A DNA stretch of 17,651 bases, taken from assembly GCA_024277555.1 (NCBI GenBank), contig JAJRUY010000141.1, positions 1-17,651 of the forward strand, written 5' to 3'. Below are positions 6,825 through 14,072 of this stretch, piece after piece; within the stretch, counting starts at the first letter, position 1; each line of letters starts with the position of its first letter. This stretch comes from Gammaproteobacteria bacterium. Lineage in GTDB: Bacteria; Pseudomonadota; Gammaproteobacteria; Chromatiales; Chromatiaceae. Made by a program: the position numbers and the translations under genes. Under the pieces are notes generated by a model that worked only from the letters and a program-made list of their open reading frames with translations, did not search any database and was not told where the DNA came from.

Positions 6825-7002
6825 GGTTGCCTGTTGCCGTCAATTTGTGATGGCGATATTGAGATCAGGAATACGCAAAATATTTCTGGATTTTTATAAA
6901 GAAATTAGCTAAAGTTGTCGGCTTCCTGTAATGGGAGCCGATTTCGTCAATGGGTATCGAGCTTCGTGCCAGAAGTTGCCTGACCCGAGGAGCCTTTAAA
7001 CT
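6825..7002 (+). other. Unusual 178-base S14-S8 intergenic region
   Basis: This is the longest gap inside the ribosomal cluster, at a junction that is normally only tens of bases. It holds an AT-rich stretch (about 6871-6915) with -10-like hexamers TATAAA (6895-6900) and TAAAGT (6910-6915), neither with a good -35. TTGAGA at 6859-6864 has only a poor -10 (TATTTC, 16 bases on). A 20-codon frame (6850-6912, MAILRSGIRKIFLDFYKEIS) ends 4 bases before a stable hairpin (6917-6942), but no Shine-Dalgarno sequence precedes it. A second 22-codon frame (6931-6999) is likely chance. A leader, promoter or internal regulatory site is possible. Confidence 0.5.
6917..6942 (+). promoter_or_regulatory. Stable hairpin upstream of rpsH
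   Basis: TCGGCTTCC (6918-6926) pairs with GGGAGCCGA (6933-6941) as nine base pairs including one G-U, with a 6-base loop TGTAAT; G6917-T6942 may add a G-U. Only three T follow (6942-6944), so it is a poor intrinsic terminator. It could be a weak terminator, an RNA-processing site or a protein-binding site in front of rpsH. Confidence 0.55.
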
Positions 7003-7398
7003 ATGAGTATGTCAGATCCGATTGCGGATATGCTTACACGCGTCCGTAATGGCCAGTCTGCTGGCAAGGTCAGCGTCACGCTGCCTGCATCCAAGAAAAA
7101 AATAGCAATTGCCGGCGTATTGAAAAACGAGGGTTACATCAGTGATGTAAACACCTCTGATGTCGATGGCAAGTCGGTGATGGAAATCACGCTGAAGTAT
7201 TTTCAGGGGCGTCCGGTTATTGACATGGTAAAACGCGTCAGTCGTCCGGGGCTGCGCATCTACAAGGGGTGTGATGAGCTGCCCAAGGTGCGTGGCGGAC
7301 TTGGTATCGCAATTGTTTCCACCTCCCGTGGCGTAATGACAGATCGCGAGGCCCGCAAGCAGGGTCACGGCGGCGAAGTCATTGCCTTCGTAGCGTAA
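7003..7398 (+). CDS. rpsH: 30S ribosomal protein S8
   Basis: A primary 16S rRNA binder and, in E. coli, the repressor of the spc operon. It has 131 residues (130 in E. coli). MSMSDPIADMLTRVRNGQSA opens the protein, and the C-terminal rRNA-binding part contains IVSTSRGVMTDREARKQGHG followed by GEVIAFVA. GAGGAG at 6987-6992 is the ribosome binding site with 10 bases of spacing. The long upstream gap makes this the one spc gene here that may have its own leader. Confidence 0.98.
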   Translation: MSMSDPIADMLTRVRNGQSAGKVSVTLPASKKKIAIAGVLKNEGYISDVNTSDVDGKSVMEITLKYFQGRPVIDMVKRVSRPGLRIYKGCDELPKVRGGLGIAIVSTSRGVMTDREARKQGHGGEVIAFVA

Positions 7399-7412
7399 AG
7401 CAGGGGGCTGAC

Positions 7413-7949
7413 ATGTCACGTATAGCAAAAGCGCCAGTAACTGTCGTATCCGGTTTGGAGGTCAAGCTGGATGGGCAGAAGGTTACCGTAAAGGGCTCCA
7501 AATCTACCCAGGAATATGAGATCCACCCTTTGGTGGAGGTCAGTTTTGAAGAGGGCTTGCTGCGGGTGCGGCCCAAAGACGTTGGCAGCAAGCAGGGCTG
7601 GGCCATGGCTGGCACCATGCGTGCACTGTTGAACAATATGGTAATCGGTGCCTCCCAGGGGTTTCAAAAGAAACTGCAACTGGTTGGTGTTGGATACCGC
7701 GCCCAGGTAAAAGGCAAGGTTCTGGATCTGAGTCTTGGCTTTTCGCACCCGGTTGAATACACGATTCCCGAAGGCATTAGCATTGAAACGCCCTCGCAGA
7801 CAGAAATCGTGGTTTCCGGTACTGACAAGCAAAGAGTCGGGCAGGTGGCGGCTGAAATTCGCCGTTATCGTCCGCCCGAGCCCTACAAGGGTAAAGGTGT
7901 CCGCTATGCGGATGAGCATGTAATCCGCAAAGAAGCGAAGAAGAAATAA
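7413..7949 (+). CDS. rplF: 50S ribosomal protein L6
   Basis: A large-subunit protein at the base of the L7/L12 stalk near the sarcin-ricin loop. It has 178 residues (177 in E. coli), built from two repeated alpha/beta domains. It starts MSRIAKAPVTVVSGLEVKLD and has LQLVGVGYRAQVKGKVLDLS in the middle. The C-terminal signature RYRPPEPYKGKGVRYADE is intact. AGGGGG upstream of the ATG is the ribosome binding site. rplR follows closely. Confidence 0.98.
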   Translation: MSRIAKAPVTVVSGLEVKLDGQKVTVKGSKSTQEYEIHPLVEVSFEEGLLRVRPKDVGSKQGWAMAGTMRALLNNMVIGASQGFQKKLQLVGVGYRAQVKGKVLDLSLGFSHPVEYTIPEGISIETPSQTEIVVSGTDKQRVGQVAAEIRRYRPPEPYKGKGVRYADEHVIRKEAKKK

Positions 7950-7961
7950 GAGGTTATGACG

Positions 7962-8318
7962 ATGGACAAGAAATCAAGTCGCATACGTCGGGCCCGCCGG
8001 TCCAGAGCAAAGATTCGCGATCTGGGCGTTCATCGCCTGAGCGTACATCGCACACCGCGCCATATCTATGCGCAGGTTATTGCGCCGAATGGGAATACGG
8101 TTGTATGTTGCGCTTCCACCTTGGACAAAGACGTGCGGGGCAGCATCGAAGGTTCTACGGGAAATGCCAGTGCAGCATCCGTCGTCGGCAAACTCGTTGC
8201 AGAGCGGGCCAAGGCCGCAGGCGTGGATACGGTTGCTTTTGACCGTTCGGGTTTTCAATATCACGGCCGCGTAAAAGCGCTGGCGGAAGCAGCCCGCGAA
8301 GCCGGGCTCCAGTTCTGA
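7962..8318 (+). CDS. rplR: 50S ribosomal protein L18
   Basis: A 5S rRNA-binding protein of the central protuberance. Two ATG codons are close together. The second (7962) lies 8 bases from AAGAGG (7948-7953) and gives MDKKSSRIRRARRSRAKI, matching E. coli L18 (117 residues; 118 here). The first (7956) is only 2 bases from the same site and is less likely. Conserved TPRHIYAQVIAPNGNTVV and a C-terminal FDRSGFQYHGRVKALAEAAR are present. Confidence 0.97.
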   Translation: MDKKSSRIRRARRSRAKIRDLGVHRLSVHRTPRHIYAQVIAPNGNTVVCCASTLDKDVRGSIEGSTGNASAASVVGKLVAERAKAAGVDTVAFDRSGFQYHGRVKALAEAAREAGLQF

Positions 8319-8328
8319 GGATTGGATA

Positions 8329-8832
8329 ATGGCAAATTATGAACAAAACGCCGGCGATGATTTCATCGAGAAACTGGTTGCTGTAAACCGTGTCGCCAAA
8401 GTAGTAAAAGGCGGTCGTCAATTCGGTTTTTCTGCCTTGGTGGTTGTTGGCGACGGTGACGGCAAGGTTGGTTTCGGCATGGGCAAGGCGAAAGAAGTGC
8501 CTATCGCTATCCAGAAGGCGATGGAGACTGCGCGTCGCAATATGAGAAGCATCAAGCTGGCTGACGGAACCTTGCAATACCCTGTAATCGGTCGCCATGG
8601 TGCGGCCAAGGTATATATGCAGCCTGCATCCGATGGTACCGGTATTATCGCCGGTGGCGCCATGCGTGCGATCTGCGAAGCTGCAGGTGTACATAATGTT
8701 TTGGCCAAGTGTATTGGCAGCAACAACCCCATCAATGTGGTTCGCGCTACAATGAATGGTCTGGCGGATATGGTCAGCCCGGAAGATGTCGCTGCCAAGC
8801 GTGGCAAGACTGTTGAAGAAATACTGGGGTGA
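8329..8832 (+). CDS. rpsE: 30S ribosomal protein S5
   Basis: A small-subunit protein important for decoding accuracy and part of the mRNA entry helicase with S3 and S4. It has 167 residues, exactly the E. coli length. The N-terminal double-stranded RNA-binding-like domain shows VNRVAKVVKGGRQFGFSALV, which includes the loop where spectinomycin resistance changes occur, and GDGDGKVGFGMGKAKEVP. The C-terminal half has LAKCIGSNNPINVVRATMNG. GAGGA at 8317-8321 overlaps the rplR stop. Confidence 0.98.
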   Translation: MANYEQNAGDDFIEKLVAVNRVAKVVKGGRQFGFSALVVVGDGDGKVGFGMGKAKEVPIAIQKAMETARRNMRSIKLADGTLQYPVIGRHGAAKVYMQPASDGTGIIAGGAMRAICEAAGVHNVLAKCIGSNNPINVVRATMNGLADMVSPEDVAAKRGKTVEEILG

Positions 8833-8836
8833 TACA

Positions 8837-9028
8837 GTGGCTGAGTCAAAAATGATGAAAGTAAAACTGGTGCGCAGCATGAGTGGTCGACTGAAATCCC
8901 ATAAGGCCTGTGCGCGTGGCCTGGGATTGCGCCGCATGCACCAGGTGGTTGAGGTGGAAGATACGCCTTCCACTCGCGGCATGTTGAACAAGGTATCCTA
9001 TATGGTACAGCTCGTGGAGGATGCATAA
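8837..9028 (+). CDS. rpmD: 50S ribosomal protein L30
   Basis: A small globular large-subunit protein. The start is set at a GTG (8837), 5 bases downstream of GGGGTG (8826-8831), giving 63 residues starting MAESKMMKVKLVRSMSGR; E. coli L30 has 59 and also begins MA. ATG codons at 8852 or 8855 would give 58 or 57 residues and remain possible. The core GLGLRRMHQVVEVEDTPSTR followed by GMLNKVSYMV is diagnostic. It begins 4 bases after rpsE. Confidence 0.95.
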   Translation: MAESKMMKVKLVRSMSGRLKSHKACARGLGLRRMHQVVEVEDTPSTRGMLNKVSYMVQLVEDA

Positions 9029-9029
9029 G

Positions 9030-9464
9030 ATGCGCCTGAATACACTCAAGCCAGCGAACGGCAGCAAGACCAACAGAAAGCGCGTTGGTCGCGGTATTGG
9101 TAGCGGGTTCGGTAAAACCTGTGGTCGTGGCCACAAGGGCCAGAAGTCGCGCTCCGGTGGTTTCCACAAGGTAGGATTTGAAGGCGGTCAAATGCCTTTG
9201 CAGCGCCGCTTGCCAAAGGTAGGCTTTCGTTCGCGCAAGGCAAAATATACGGCTGAAATCCGGCTGGACGAGCTGGGCAAGATTTCCGGTGATGTTGTAG
9301 ACATGAATGCCTTGTATGATGCTGACATCCTGCCGCGCACCATGAAGCGGGGAAAGGTTATTCTTTCCGGTGAAATCAAGCGCGCTGTTACGGTAAAAGG
9401 ATTGCGGGCAACCAAGGGGGCGCGGGCCGCCATTGAAGCTGCTGGCGGTAAAGTAGAGGACTGA
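9030..9464 (+). CDS. rplO: 50S ribosomal protein L15
   Basis: A large-subunit assembly protein. The ATG at 9030 gives 144 residues, the same as E. coli, starting MRLNTLKPANGSKTNRKR. An in-frame ATG at 9021 overlaps rpmD and sits directly on the GGAGG (9016-9020), so it is rejected. The glycine-rich RGIGSGFGKTCGRGHKGQKS and FEGGQMPLQRRLPKVGF are family signatures. It lies directly before secY, as is usual. Confidence 0.98.
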   Translation: MRLNTLKPANGSKTNRKRVGRGIGSGFGKTCGRGHKGQKSRSGGFHKVGFEGGQMPLQRRLPKVGFRSRKAKYTAEIRLDELGKISGDVVDMNALYDADILPRTMKRGKVILSGEIKRAVTVKGLRATKGARAAIEAAGGKVED

Positions 9465-9472
9465 TTCAGATC

Positions 9473-10822
9473 ATGGCTCTGAACCCTTCAGCAGGTAGTG
9501 GCGTACAGATCGGTCAGTTGACCGAGCTGCGGCAGCGTTTTCTGTTTTTGTTGGGAGCGCTGATCGTATTTCGCATCGGCACCTATATTCCGGTTCCCGG
9601 GGTCAACCCGGCGTCCCTGGCGGCGCTGTTTGATCAACAGCAGGGAAGCATCCTGGGCATGTTCAACATGTTTTCCGGAGGCGCGCTGGAGCGGGCTTCT
9701 ATTCTGGCGCTGGGGATCATGCCATATATTTCGGCATCCATTATTGTGCAGCTGATGACTTCAGTGGTGCCCAAGTTGGAACAACTGAAGAAGGAAGGAG
9801 AAGCAGGTCGCAGGAAAATCACCCAGTACACCCGGTACGGAACCGTGGTGCTGGCGACATTTCAGGCAGTGGGCATTTCCTTCGCCCTGCAGAGCCAGTC
9901 AGCTGGTGGTATGTCCATGGTGATGGCGCCGGGCATGGGTTTTGTGTTTACCGCTGCAGTGTCGCTGGTTACCGGAACCATGTTTCTGATGTGGCTGGGT
10001 GAGCAGATTACCGAGCGAGGCCTGGGTAACGGCATCTCGATGATCATTTTTGCAGGCATTGTGGCAGGCTTGCCGTCTGCCTTTGGGTCTGTGGCAGAGT
10101 TGGTTAGAAACGGCGAAATGAATGCCTTGTTTGCATTGTTCCTGTTCCTGATGGCGCTTGGAGTAACGGCTTTCGTGGTGTTTGTCGAGCGTGGGCAGCG
10201 CCGCATTACCATCAACTATGCGAAGCGCCAGCAAGGGCGGCGTATGCTGGCGGCGCAGAGCAGCTTCCTGCCTCTCAAGCTGAATATGGCCGGTGTTATC
10301 CCGCCGATTTTTGCTTCGAGTATTATCCTGTTTCCCACCACTATGGCGCAGTGGGCTGGTAACACGCCGGATATGCGCTGGTTGCAGGATATTGTGGCAA
10401 AGCTGTCTCCAGGGGAGCCGATTTATGTGGCCCTGTATGCGGCGGCAATTATTTTCTTCTGTTTTTTCTATACGGCGTTGGTATTCAATGCCCGAGAAAC
10501 TGCAGATAACCTGAAACGTTCCGGCGCTTTTATCCCTGGCATCCGCCCGGGTGAGCAAACCGCCAAATACGTCGATGGCGTTATGACCCGATTGACCCTA
10601 GTTGGTGCAATATACATTACAGCTGTGTGTTTGTTGCCTGAATTTCTGATCGTTGGCTGGAACGTGCCGTTTTATTTCGGCGGAACTTCGCTGCTGATCG
10701 TAGTTATCGTAATCATGGATTTCATCGCCCAGGTGCAGTCGCACCTCATGTCTCACCAGTATGAGGGGTTGATGAAGAAAGCTAATCTTAAAGGCCAAGG
10801 TGGCGCGGGTGTGATCCGCTGA
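9473..10822 (+). CDS. secY: Preprotein translocase channel subunit SecY
   Basis: The channel-forming subunit of the Sec translocon in the inner membrane, working with SecE, SecG and SecA or the ribosome. It has 449 residues (443 in E. coli), with ten expected membrane segments; the hydrophobic stretches are visible throughout. The SecY signature ILALGIMPYISASIIVQLM is at residues 77-95. The cytoplasmic C5 loop holds RSGAFIPGIRPGEQTAKY with Arg358, equivalent to E. coli Arg357 needed for SecA-driven export. The tail QSHLMSHQYEGLMKKANLKG is typical. It follows rplO by 8 bases; the purine-rich site overlaps the rplO stop. Confidence 0.98.
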   Translation: MALNPSAGSGVQIGQLTELRQRFLFLLGALIVFRIGTYIPVPGVNPASLAALFDQQQGSILGMFNMFSGGALERASILALGIMPYISASIIVQLMTSVVPKLEQLKKEGEAGRRKITQYTRYGTVVLATFQAVGISFALQSQSAGGMSMVMAPGMGFVFTAAVSLVTGTMFLMWLGEQITERGLGNGISMIIFAGIVAGLPSAFGSVAELVRNGEMNALFALFLFLMALGVTAFVVFVERGQRRITINYAKRQQGRRMLAAQSSFLPLKLNMAGVIPPIFASSIILFPTTMAQWAGNTPDMRWLQDIVAKLSPGEPIYVALYAAAIIFFCFFYTALVFNARETADNLKRSGAFIPGIRPGEQTAKYVDGVMTRLTLVGAIYITAVCLLPEFLIVGWNVPFYFGGTSLLIVVIVIMDFIAQVQSHLMSHQYEGLMKKANLKGQGGAGVIR

Positions 10823-10850
10823 ACCTGGTGAGGTATACAGGACCGAGAAA

Positions 10851-10964
10851 ATGAAAGTTCGTGCTTCGGTAAAAAAAATGTGTCGCAACTGCAAGATCAT
10901 CAAGCGCAAGGGCGTGGTCAGAGTGATCTGCACTGATCCCAGGCATAAACAGCGCCAGGGGTAA
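10851..10964 (+). CDS. rpmJ: 50S ribosomal protein L36 (zinc-binding type)
   Basis: A 37-residue protein, the smallest of the large subunit. It begins MKVRASVKKMCRNCKIIKR and ends CTDPRHKQRQG. The zinc ribbon is complete: Cys11, Cys14, Cys27 and His32, in the spacing C-x2-C-x12-C-x4-H. In the family this is the C-plus form, whose zinc-free paralogue is often produced under zinc starvation in other bacteria; any such paralogue is outside this window. It lies 28 bases after secY, in the canonical position. Confidence 0.97.
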   Translation: MKVRASVKKMCRNCKIIKRKGVVRVICTDPRHKQRQG

Positions 10965-11014
10965 GCGGCCAAGAAGGCATCCGATATTTGTACATGATCG
11001 GACACAAGTCGATA

Positions 11015-11043
11015 TTGAAAAACTGTTGCAGTTGAGTTATAGT
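11015..11043 (+). promoter_or_regulatory. Sigma-70 type promoter for the alpha block
   Basis: TTGAAA (11015-11020) and TATAGT (11038-11043) are separated by exactly 17 bases, and a GC-rich CCGCGGC discriminator follows. Transcription would start near 11050, leaving a leader of about 60 bases before rpsM. It sits in the 145-base L36-S13 gap, so the alpha genes probably have their own promoter in addition to read-through from spc. No terminator is visible between rpmJ and this promoter. Confidence 0.7.
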
Positions 11044-11090
11044 TCCGCGGCTTCGTGGTATGTAATTTGCCATGACAACCCAAGTTAAAG

Positions 11091-11104
11091 CATCTGAGGA
11101 GATG
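11091..11104 (+). promoter_or_regulatory. Hairpin presenting the rpsM ribosome binding site
   Basis: CATCT (11091-11095) pairs with AGATG (11100-11104) around a GAGG loop, so the purine-rich Shine-Dalgarno bases of rpsM are held in the hairpin 5 bases before its ATG. In E. coli, S4 represses the alpha operon through a folded (pseudoknot) leader at the rpsM start. This small stem could be part of such a structure. A 16-codon frame (11072-11122, MTTQVKASEEMTGWPA) also overlaps the rpsM start but has no ribosome binding site of its own. Confidence 0.35.
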
Positions 11105-11109
11105 ACAGG

Positions 11110-11466
11110 ATGGCCCGCATAGCAGGCGTAAATATTCCAGACCGTAAACATACAGTTATCGCGTTAACTGCGATTTATGGCATCGGCCGTTCGCGTGCGG
11201 CAAAAATCTGTGATAAAGCCAATGTGGCGGAGGATCAGAAAATTATCGAGCTTAGTGAAGATGAGCTGGAGAAATTGCGCGCCGAAGTTGCCAGGTTTAT
11301 GGTGGAAGGCGATCTTCGTCGTGAAATTTCCATGAATATCAAGCGCCTGATGGATCTTGGATGCAATCGTGGTATCCGTCACCGTCGTGGCTTGCCGTTG
11401 CGGGGTCAGCGTACCAAAACCAACGCGCGTACCCGGAAAGGCCCGCGCCGTCCGATCAAACGCTAA
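11110..11466 (+). CDS. rpsM: 30S ribosomal protein S13
   Basis: A small-subunit head protein that contacts P-site tRNA and forms inter-subunit bridges. It has 118 residues, as in E. coli. MARIAGVNIPDRKHTVIALT and the helix-hairpin-helix-like AIYGIGRSRAAKICDKA are present, as is the basic C-terminal tail around GLPLRGQRTKTNARTRKG. It is the first gene of the alpha block, behind its own promoter and a leader of about 60 bases. The 33-base gap to rpsK contains a perfect TATAAT but no matching -35. Confidence 0.98.
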   Translation: MARIAGVNIPDRKHTVIALTAIYGIGRSRAAKICDKANVAEDQKIIELSEDELEKLRAEVARFMVEGDLRREISMNIKRLMDLGCNRGIRHRRGLPLRGQRTKTNARTRKGPRRPIKR

Positions 11467-11499
11467 CCGTATAATTTATTCGAGAGTGTAGGTACAGGC

Positions 11500-11889
11500 A
11501 TGGACAAGTCCACAACCCGTTCCAAGAAAAAGATTAATAAGACAGTGAGCGATGGTATCGCGCATATCCATGCGTCATTCAACAATACCATCATCACCAT
11601 TACTGATCGCCAAGGCAATGCCCTGTGCTGGGCTACTTCTGGTGGATCCGGCTTCCGTGGTTCACGCAAGAGTACCCCGTTTGCCGCTCAGGTAGCAGCA
11701 GATCGCGCAGGCCAGGTGGCCAAGGAATATGGCGTAAAGAATCTGGATGTCAACGTCAAGGGTCCAGGCCCCGGGCGTGATTCTGCTGTTCGCGCCCTGA
11801 ATAACGCTGGCTTCAAAATTACCAGCATCACTGATGTGACACCCATACCACACAATGGTTGTCGCCCACCCAAGAAACGTCGGGTTTAA
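11500..11889 (+). CDS. rpsK: 30S ribosomal protein S11
   Basis: A platform protein of the small subunit near the E site and the mRNA exit. It has 129 residues, as in E. coli. Recognisable parts are SDGIAHIHASFNNTIITITD, ATSGGSGFRGSRKSTPFAAQ and the C-terminal TPIPHNGCRPPKKRRV. Its stop (11887-11889) is 4 bases before the rpsD start. The ribosome binding site is modest (GTAGG or CAGG before the ATG). Confidence 0.98.
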   Translation: MDKSTTRSKKKINKTVSDGIAHIHASFNNTIITITDRQGNALCWATSGGSGFRGSRKSTPFAAQVAADRAGQVAKEYGVKNLDVNVKGPGPGRDSAVRALNNAGFKITSITDVTPIPHNGCRPPKKRRV

Positions 11890-11893
11890 TCTC

Positions 11894-12514
11894 ATGGCAA
11901 GGTATCTCGGACCAAAATGCAAGCTGATGCGCCGCGAAGGTACAGATCTGTACCTGAAAAGCCGCGCCCGTTCAGTTGATTCAAAATGCAACATGGAGAA
12001 GTTGCCTGGACAGACGCAGGAGCGTCGTCGCCGTTTGTCTGACTACGGCGTTCAACTGCGCGAAAAACAAAAGGTTCGCCGTCTGTATGGCGTTCTGGAA
12101 AAGCAGTTCCGTAACTACTATGCAACTGCTGATCGGCAGAAAGGTCCTACCGGTGAAAATTTGCTGCAACTTCTGGAGCAGCGCCTGGACAATGTGGTTT
12201 ACCGCATGGGTTTCGGTGCTACCCGCAACGAAGCACGCCAGCTTGTTAGCCACAAGGCGATTGAAGTAAACGGCAAGGTTGTTAATGTTGCCTCCTATCG
12301 TGTGCAGGCTGATGACGTGGTAACCGTGCGTGAAAAGTCCCGCAAACAGGTGCGCATTGCCAGTGCCCTCGCTTTGGCCGAACAATATGGTTTTCCAGAT
12401 TGGGTAGAGGTGGATGTGAAAGGCATGAGTGGCACATTCAAGCGGGTTCCCGAGCGTGTTGATCTGCCAGCAGAAATCAACGAACAGCTCATTGTCGAGC
12501 TTTATTCCAAGTAA
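11894..12514 (+). CDS. rpsD: 30S ribosomal protein S4
   Basis: A 16S assembly initiator and, in E. coli, the repressor of the alpha operon. The ATG at 11894 gives 206 residues, exactly the E. coli length, starting MARYLGPKCKLMRREGTDLY. The open frame reaches upstream into rpsK but is not family-like there. An S4 RNA-binding domain lies around residues 96-160 (RLDNVVYRMGFGATRNEARQ). Only two of the four cysteines of the zinc form remain, Cys9 and Cys32. No Shine-Dalgarno sequence is visible in the 4-base gap, so coupling to rpsK is likely. Confidence 0.97.
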   Translation: MARYLGPKCKLMRREGTDLYLKSRARSVDSKCNMEKLPGQTQERRRRLSDYGVQLREKQKVRRLYGVLEKQFRNYYATADRQKGPTGENLLQLLEQRLDNVVYRMGFGATRNEARQLVSHKAIEVNGKVVNVASYRVQADDVVTVREKSRKQVRIASALALAEQYGFPDWVEVDVKGMSGTFKRVPERVDLPAEINEQLIVELYSK

Positions 12515-12531
12515 GCTAGGAAGGTATGTTC

Positions 12532-13536
12532 ATGGCGGATTCCGTCACAGATTTTTTAAAGCCACGCATTATCGGTGTGGACAAGGTCAATGATCGTCGC
12601 TCCAAAGTGTCTCTGGAGCCTCTGGAGAGAGGTTTTGGCCACACCTTGGGGAACGCACTGCGCCGTATCCTGCTGTCATCCATGCCAGGTTGCGCCATTG
12701 TCGATGTGGAAATCGAGAATGTGTTGCATGAGTACAGCGGCATTGAAGGGGTGCAGGAAGACGTATTGGAAATTCTTCTAAACCTGAAAGGTGTGGCGAT
12801 TGTCATGGAAGACCGTGACAGTGCAGAGCTGGTGCTCAAGGCGAAGGGTCCGGCAGTTATCACCGCTGGTGATATACAGCTTACCCATGGCGTGGATGTA
12901 GTAAATCCCGACCATGTGGTTGCCCATCTCACCGAAAAGGGCGAGCTGAACATGCTGCTCAAGGTGCGTCGGGGACGGGGATATGAAACATCTTCCAGCC
13001 GCGAGAGCGCCGCTGGTGAAGACCGCCCCATTGGTCATTTACAGCTGGACGCGTCGTTCAGTCCGGTGTTGCGTGTTTCCTACGGCGTAGAGTCCGCCAG
13101 GGTCGAGCAGCGCACCGATCTGGATCGTCTGGTTATCGACATCGAGACCAACGGCACCATCGATGCCGAGGATGCCATCCGCCGTGCGGCCACCATCATG
13201 CAAAAGCAGCTTGAGACTTTCGTCTACCTGGAAGAAACCACACCGGAAGATGAGTTGCTTTCCGAGCCCGAGGCGCCTGCGATCGATCCGATCCTGTTGC
13301 GTCCGGTGGATGATTTGGAGCTGACGGTTCGCTCTGCCAACTGTCTCAAGGCAGAAAACATTTTTCTTATCGGTGATCTGATTCAGCGCACGGAAGTGGA
13401 GTTGCTTAAAACCCCGAATCTGGGCAAGAAGTCGCTCAATGAAATCAAGGATGTACTGGCGACCCGCGGCTTGTCGCTGGGCGTGCGGCTGGAAAACTGG
13501 CCACCGGAAAACATACAGGAACTGGTAGCTAAATAA
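12532..13536 (+). CDS. rpoA: RNA polymerase alpha subunit
   Basis: It dimerises to start RNA polymerase assembly; its C-terminal domain binds UP elements and activators. The start is the second of two close ATGs: 12532 is 7 bases from AGGAAGG (12518-12524), while 12526 is only 1 base from it. This gives 334 residues (329 in E. coli). The N-terminal domain shows EPLERGFGHTLGNALRRILL and HEYSGIEGVQEDVLEILLNL. The C-terminal domain has LTVRSANCLKAENIFLIGDL and LLKTPNLGKKSLNEIKDVLA, with the DNA-contacting RSANCLKAE helix intact. It lies between rpsD and rplQ, as usual. Confidence 0.98.
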   Translation: MADSVTDFLKPRIIGVDKVNDRRSKVSLEPLERGFGHTLGNALRRILLSSMPGCAIVDVEIENVLHEYSGIEGVQEDVLEILLNLKGVAIVMEDRDSAELVLKAKGPAVITAGDIQLTHGVDVVNPDHVVAHLTEKGELNMLLKVRRGRGYETSSSRESAAGEDRPIGHLQLDASFSPVLRVSYGVESARVEQRTDLDRLVIDIETNGTIDAEDAIRRAATIMQKQLETFVYLEETTPEDELLSEPEAPAIDPILLRPVDDLELTVRSANCLKAENIFLIGDLIQRTEVELLKTPNLGKKSLNEIKDVLATRGLSLGVRLENWPPENIQELVAK

Positions 13537-13580
13537 TCGCTGCCTGTTGAACTTTAACTTTTACTCAGGAAAGTCGACCC

Positions 13581-13973
13581 ATGCGTCATCGCAAAGCCGG
13601 ACGGCAACTAAACAGAAATAGTTCTCACCGCAAAGCCATGTATAGAAACATGGCGGTGTCTCTTATTGAGCACGAAATGATCAAGACCACCTTGCCGAAA
13701 GCCAAGGAATTGCGCCGTGTTGCAGAGCCGCTGATTACCCTGGCCAAGCAAGATAGCGTTTCCAAGCGTCGCCTGGCTTTTGCACGCCTGCGTGATACGG
13801 CGGCGGTGGGGAAGTTGTTCGCCGAACTCGGGCCTCGCTATCAAGAGCGACAGGGAGGCTATCTGCGTATCCTGAAATGCGGATACCGCAGTGGTGACAA
13901 GGCGCCAATGGCATATGTTGAACTGGTCGATCGTCCCATCAGTGAAGATACTGAGGAACTGTTTGAAGATTGA
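13581..13973 (+). CDS. rplQ: 50S ribosomal protein L17
   Basis: A large-subunit protein at the tunnel exit rim. It has 130 residues (127 in E. coli). The start MRHRKAGRQLNRNSSHRKAM is diagnostic, with NMAVSLIEHEMIKTTLPKAK and a C-terminal RSGDKAPMAYVELVDRP. CAGGAAAG lies about 10 bases before the ATG, within a 44-base gap after rpoA. It is the last gene of the cluster; the intrinsic terminator starts 19 bases after its stop. Confidence 0.98.
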   Translation: MRHRKAGRQLNRNSSHRKAMYRNMAVSLIEHEMIKTTLPKAKELRRVAEPLITLAKQDSVSKRRLAFARLRDTAAVGKLFAELGPRYQERQGGYLRILKCGYRSGDKAPMAYVELVDRPISEDTEELFED

Positions 13974-13991
13974 TTTCAGCAGCGGATAGCA

Positions 13992-14029
13992 GCATAAAAA
14001 AGCCGGGCAAATGCCCGGTTTTTTTATGC
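13992..14029 (+). terminator. Strong intrinsic terminator of the ribosomal cluster
   Basis: The arms at 13992-14008 and 14013-14029 form a 17-bp stem with one G-U pair and a 4-base loop AAAT. The core CCGGGC/GCCCGG is flanked by A6 on the left and T7 on the right, and GCAT/ATGC closes the base. The T-run on one strand and the A-run on the other mean it could work in both directions. It separates the ribosomal cluster from the SAM hydrolase gene. Confidence 0.95.
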
Positions 14030-14037
14030 ACCGGGCG

Positions 14038-14051
14038 TGCGGCGTACCGCA
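14038..14051 (+). repeat. Short hairpin ahead of the SAM hydrolase gene
   Basis: TGCGG (14038-14042) and CCGCA (14047-14051) form a perfect 5-bp stem around CGTA, between the terminator and the ATG at 14073. I see no convincing promoter in these 43 bases; TAGACT (14061-14066) lacks a -35. The hairpin may be chance. Confidence 0.3.
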
Positions 14052-14072
14052 GGTATGGGATAGACTGAGGAC

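Noticed and set aside
8155..9191. Overlapping minus-strand open frames of about 257 and 278 codons opposite rplR, rpsE, rpmD and rplO.
   Set aside because: They overlap each other and four certain genes, have no family motifs and no ribosome binding context that makes sense.
11470..11475. A perfect TATAAT in the rpsM-rpsK gap.
   Set aside because: At 16-18 bases upstream there is only GC-rich coding sequence with no -35 element, so a promoter call is not supported.
14027..14040. TGCACC followed by GGGCGTGC, resembling an NtrC site before the SAM hydrolase gene.
   Set aside because: The second half does not fit the consensus at the right spacing, and the first half is part of the terminator stem.
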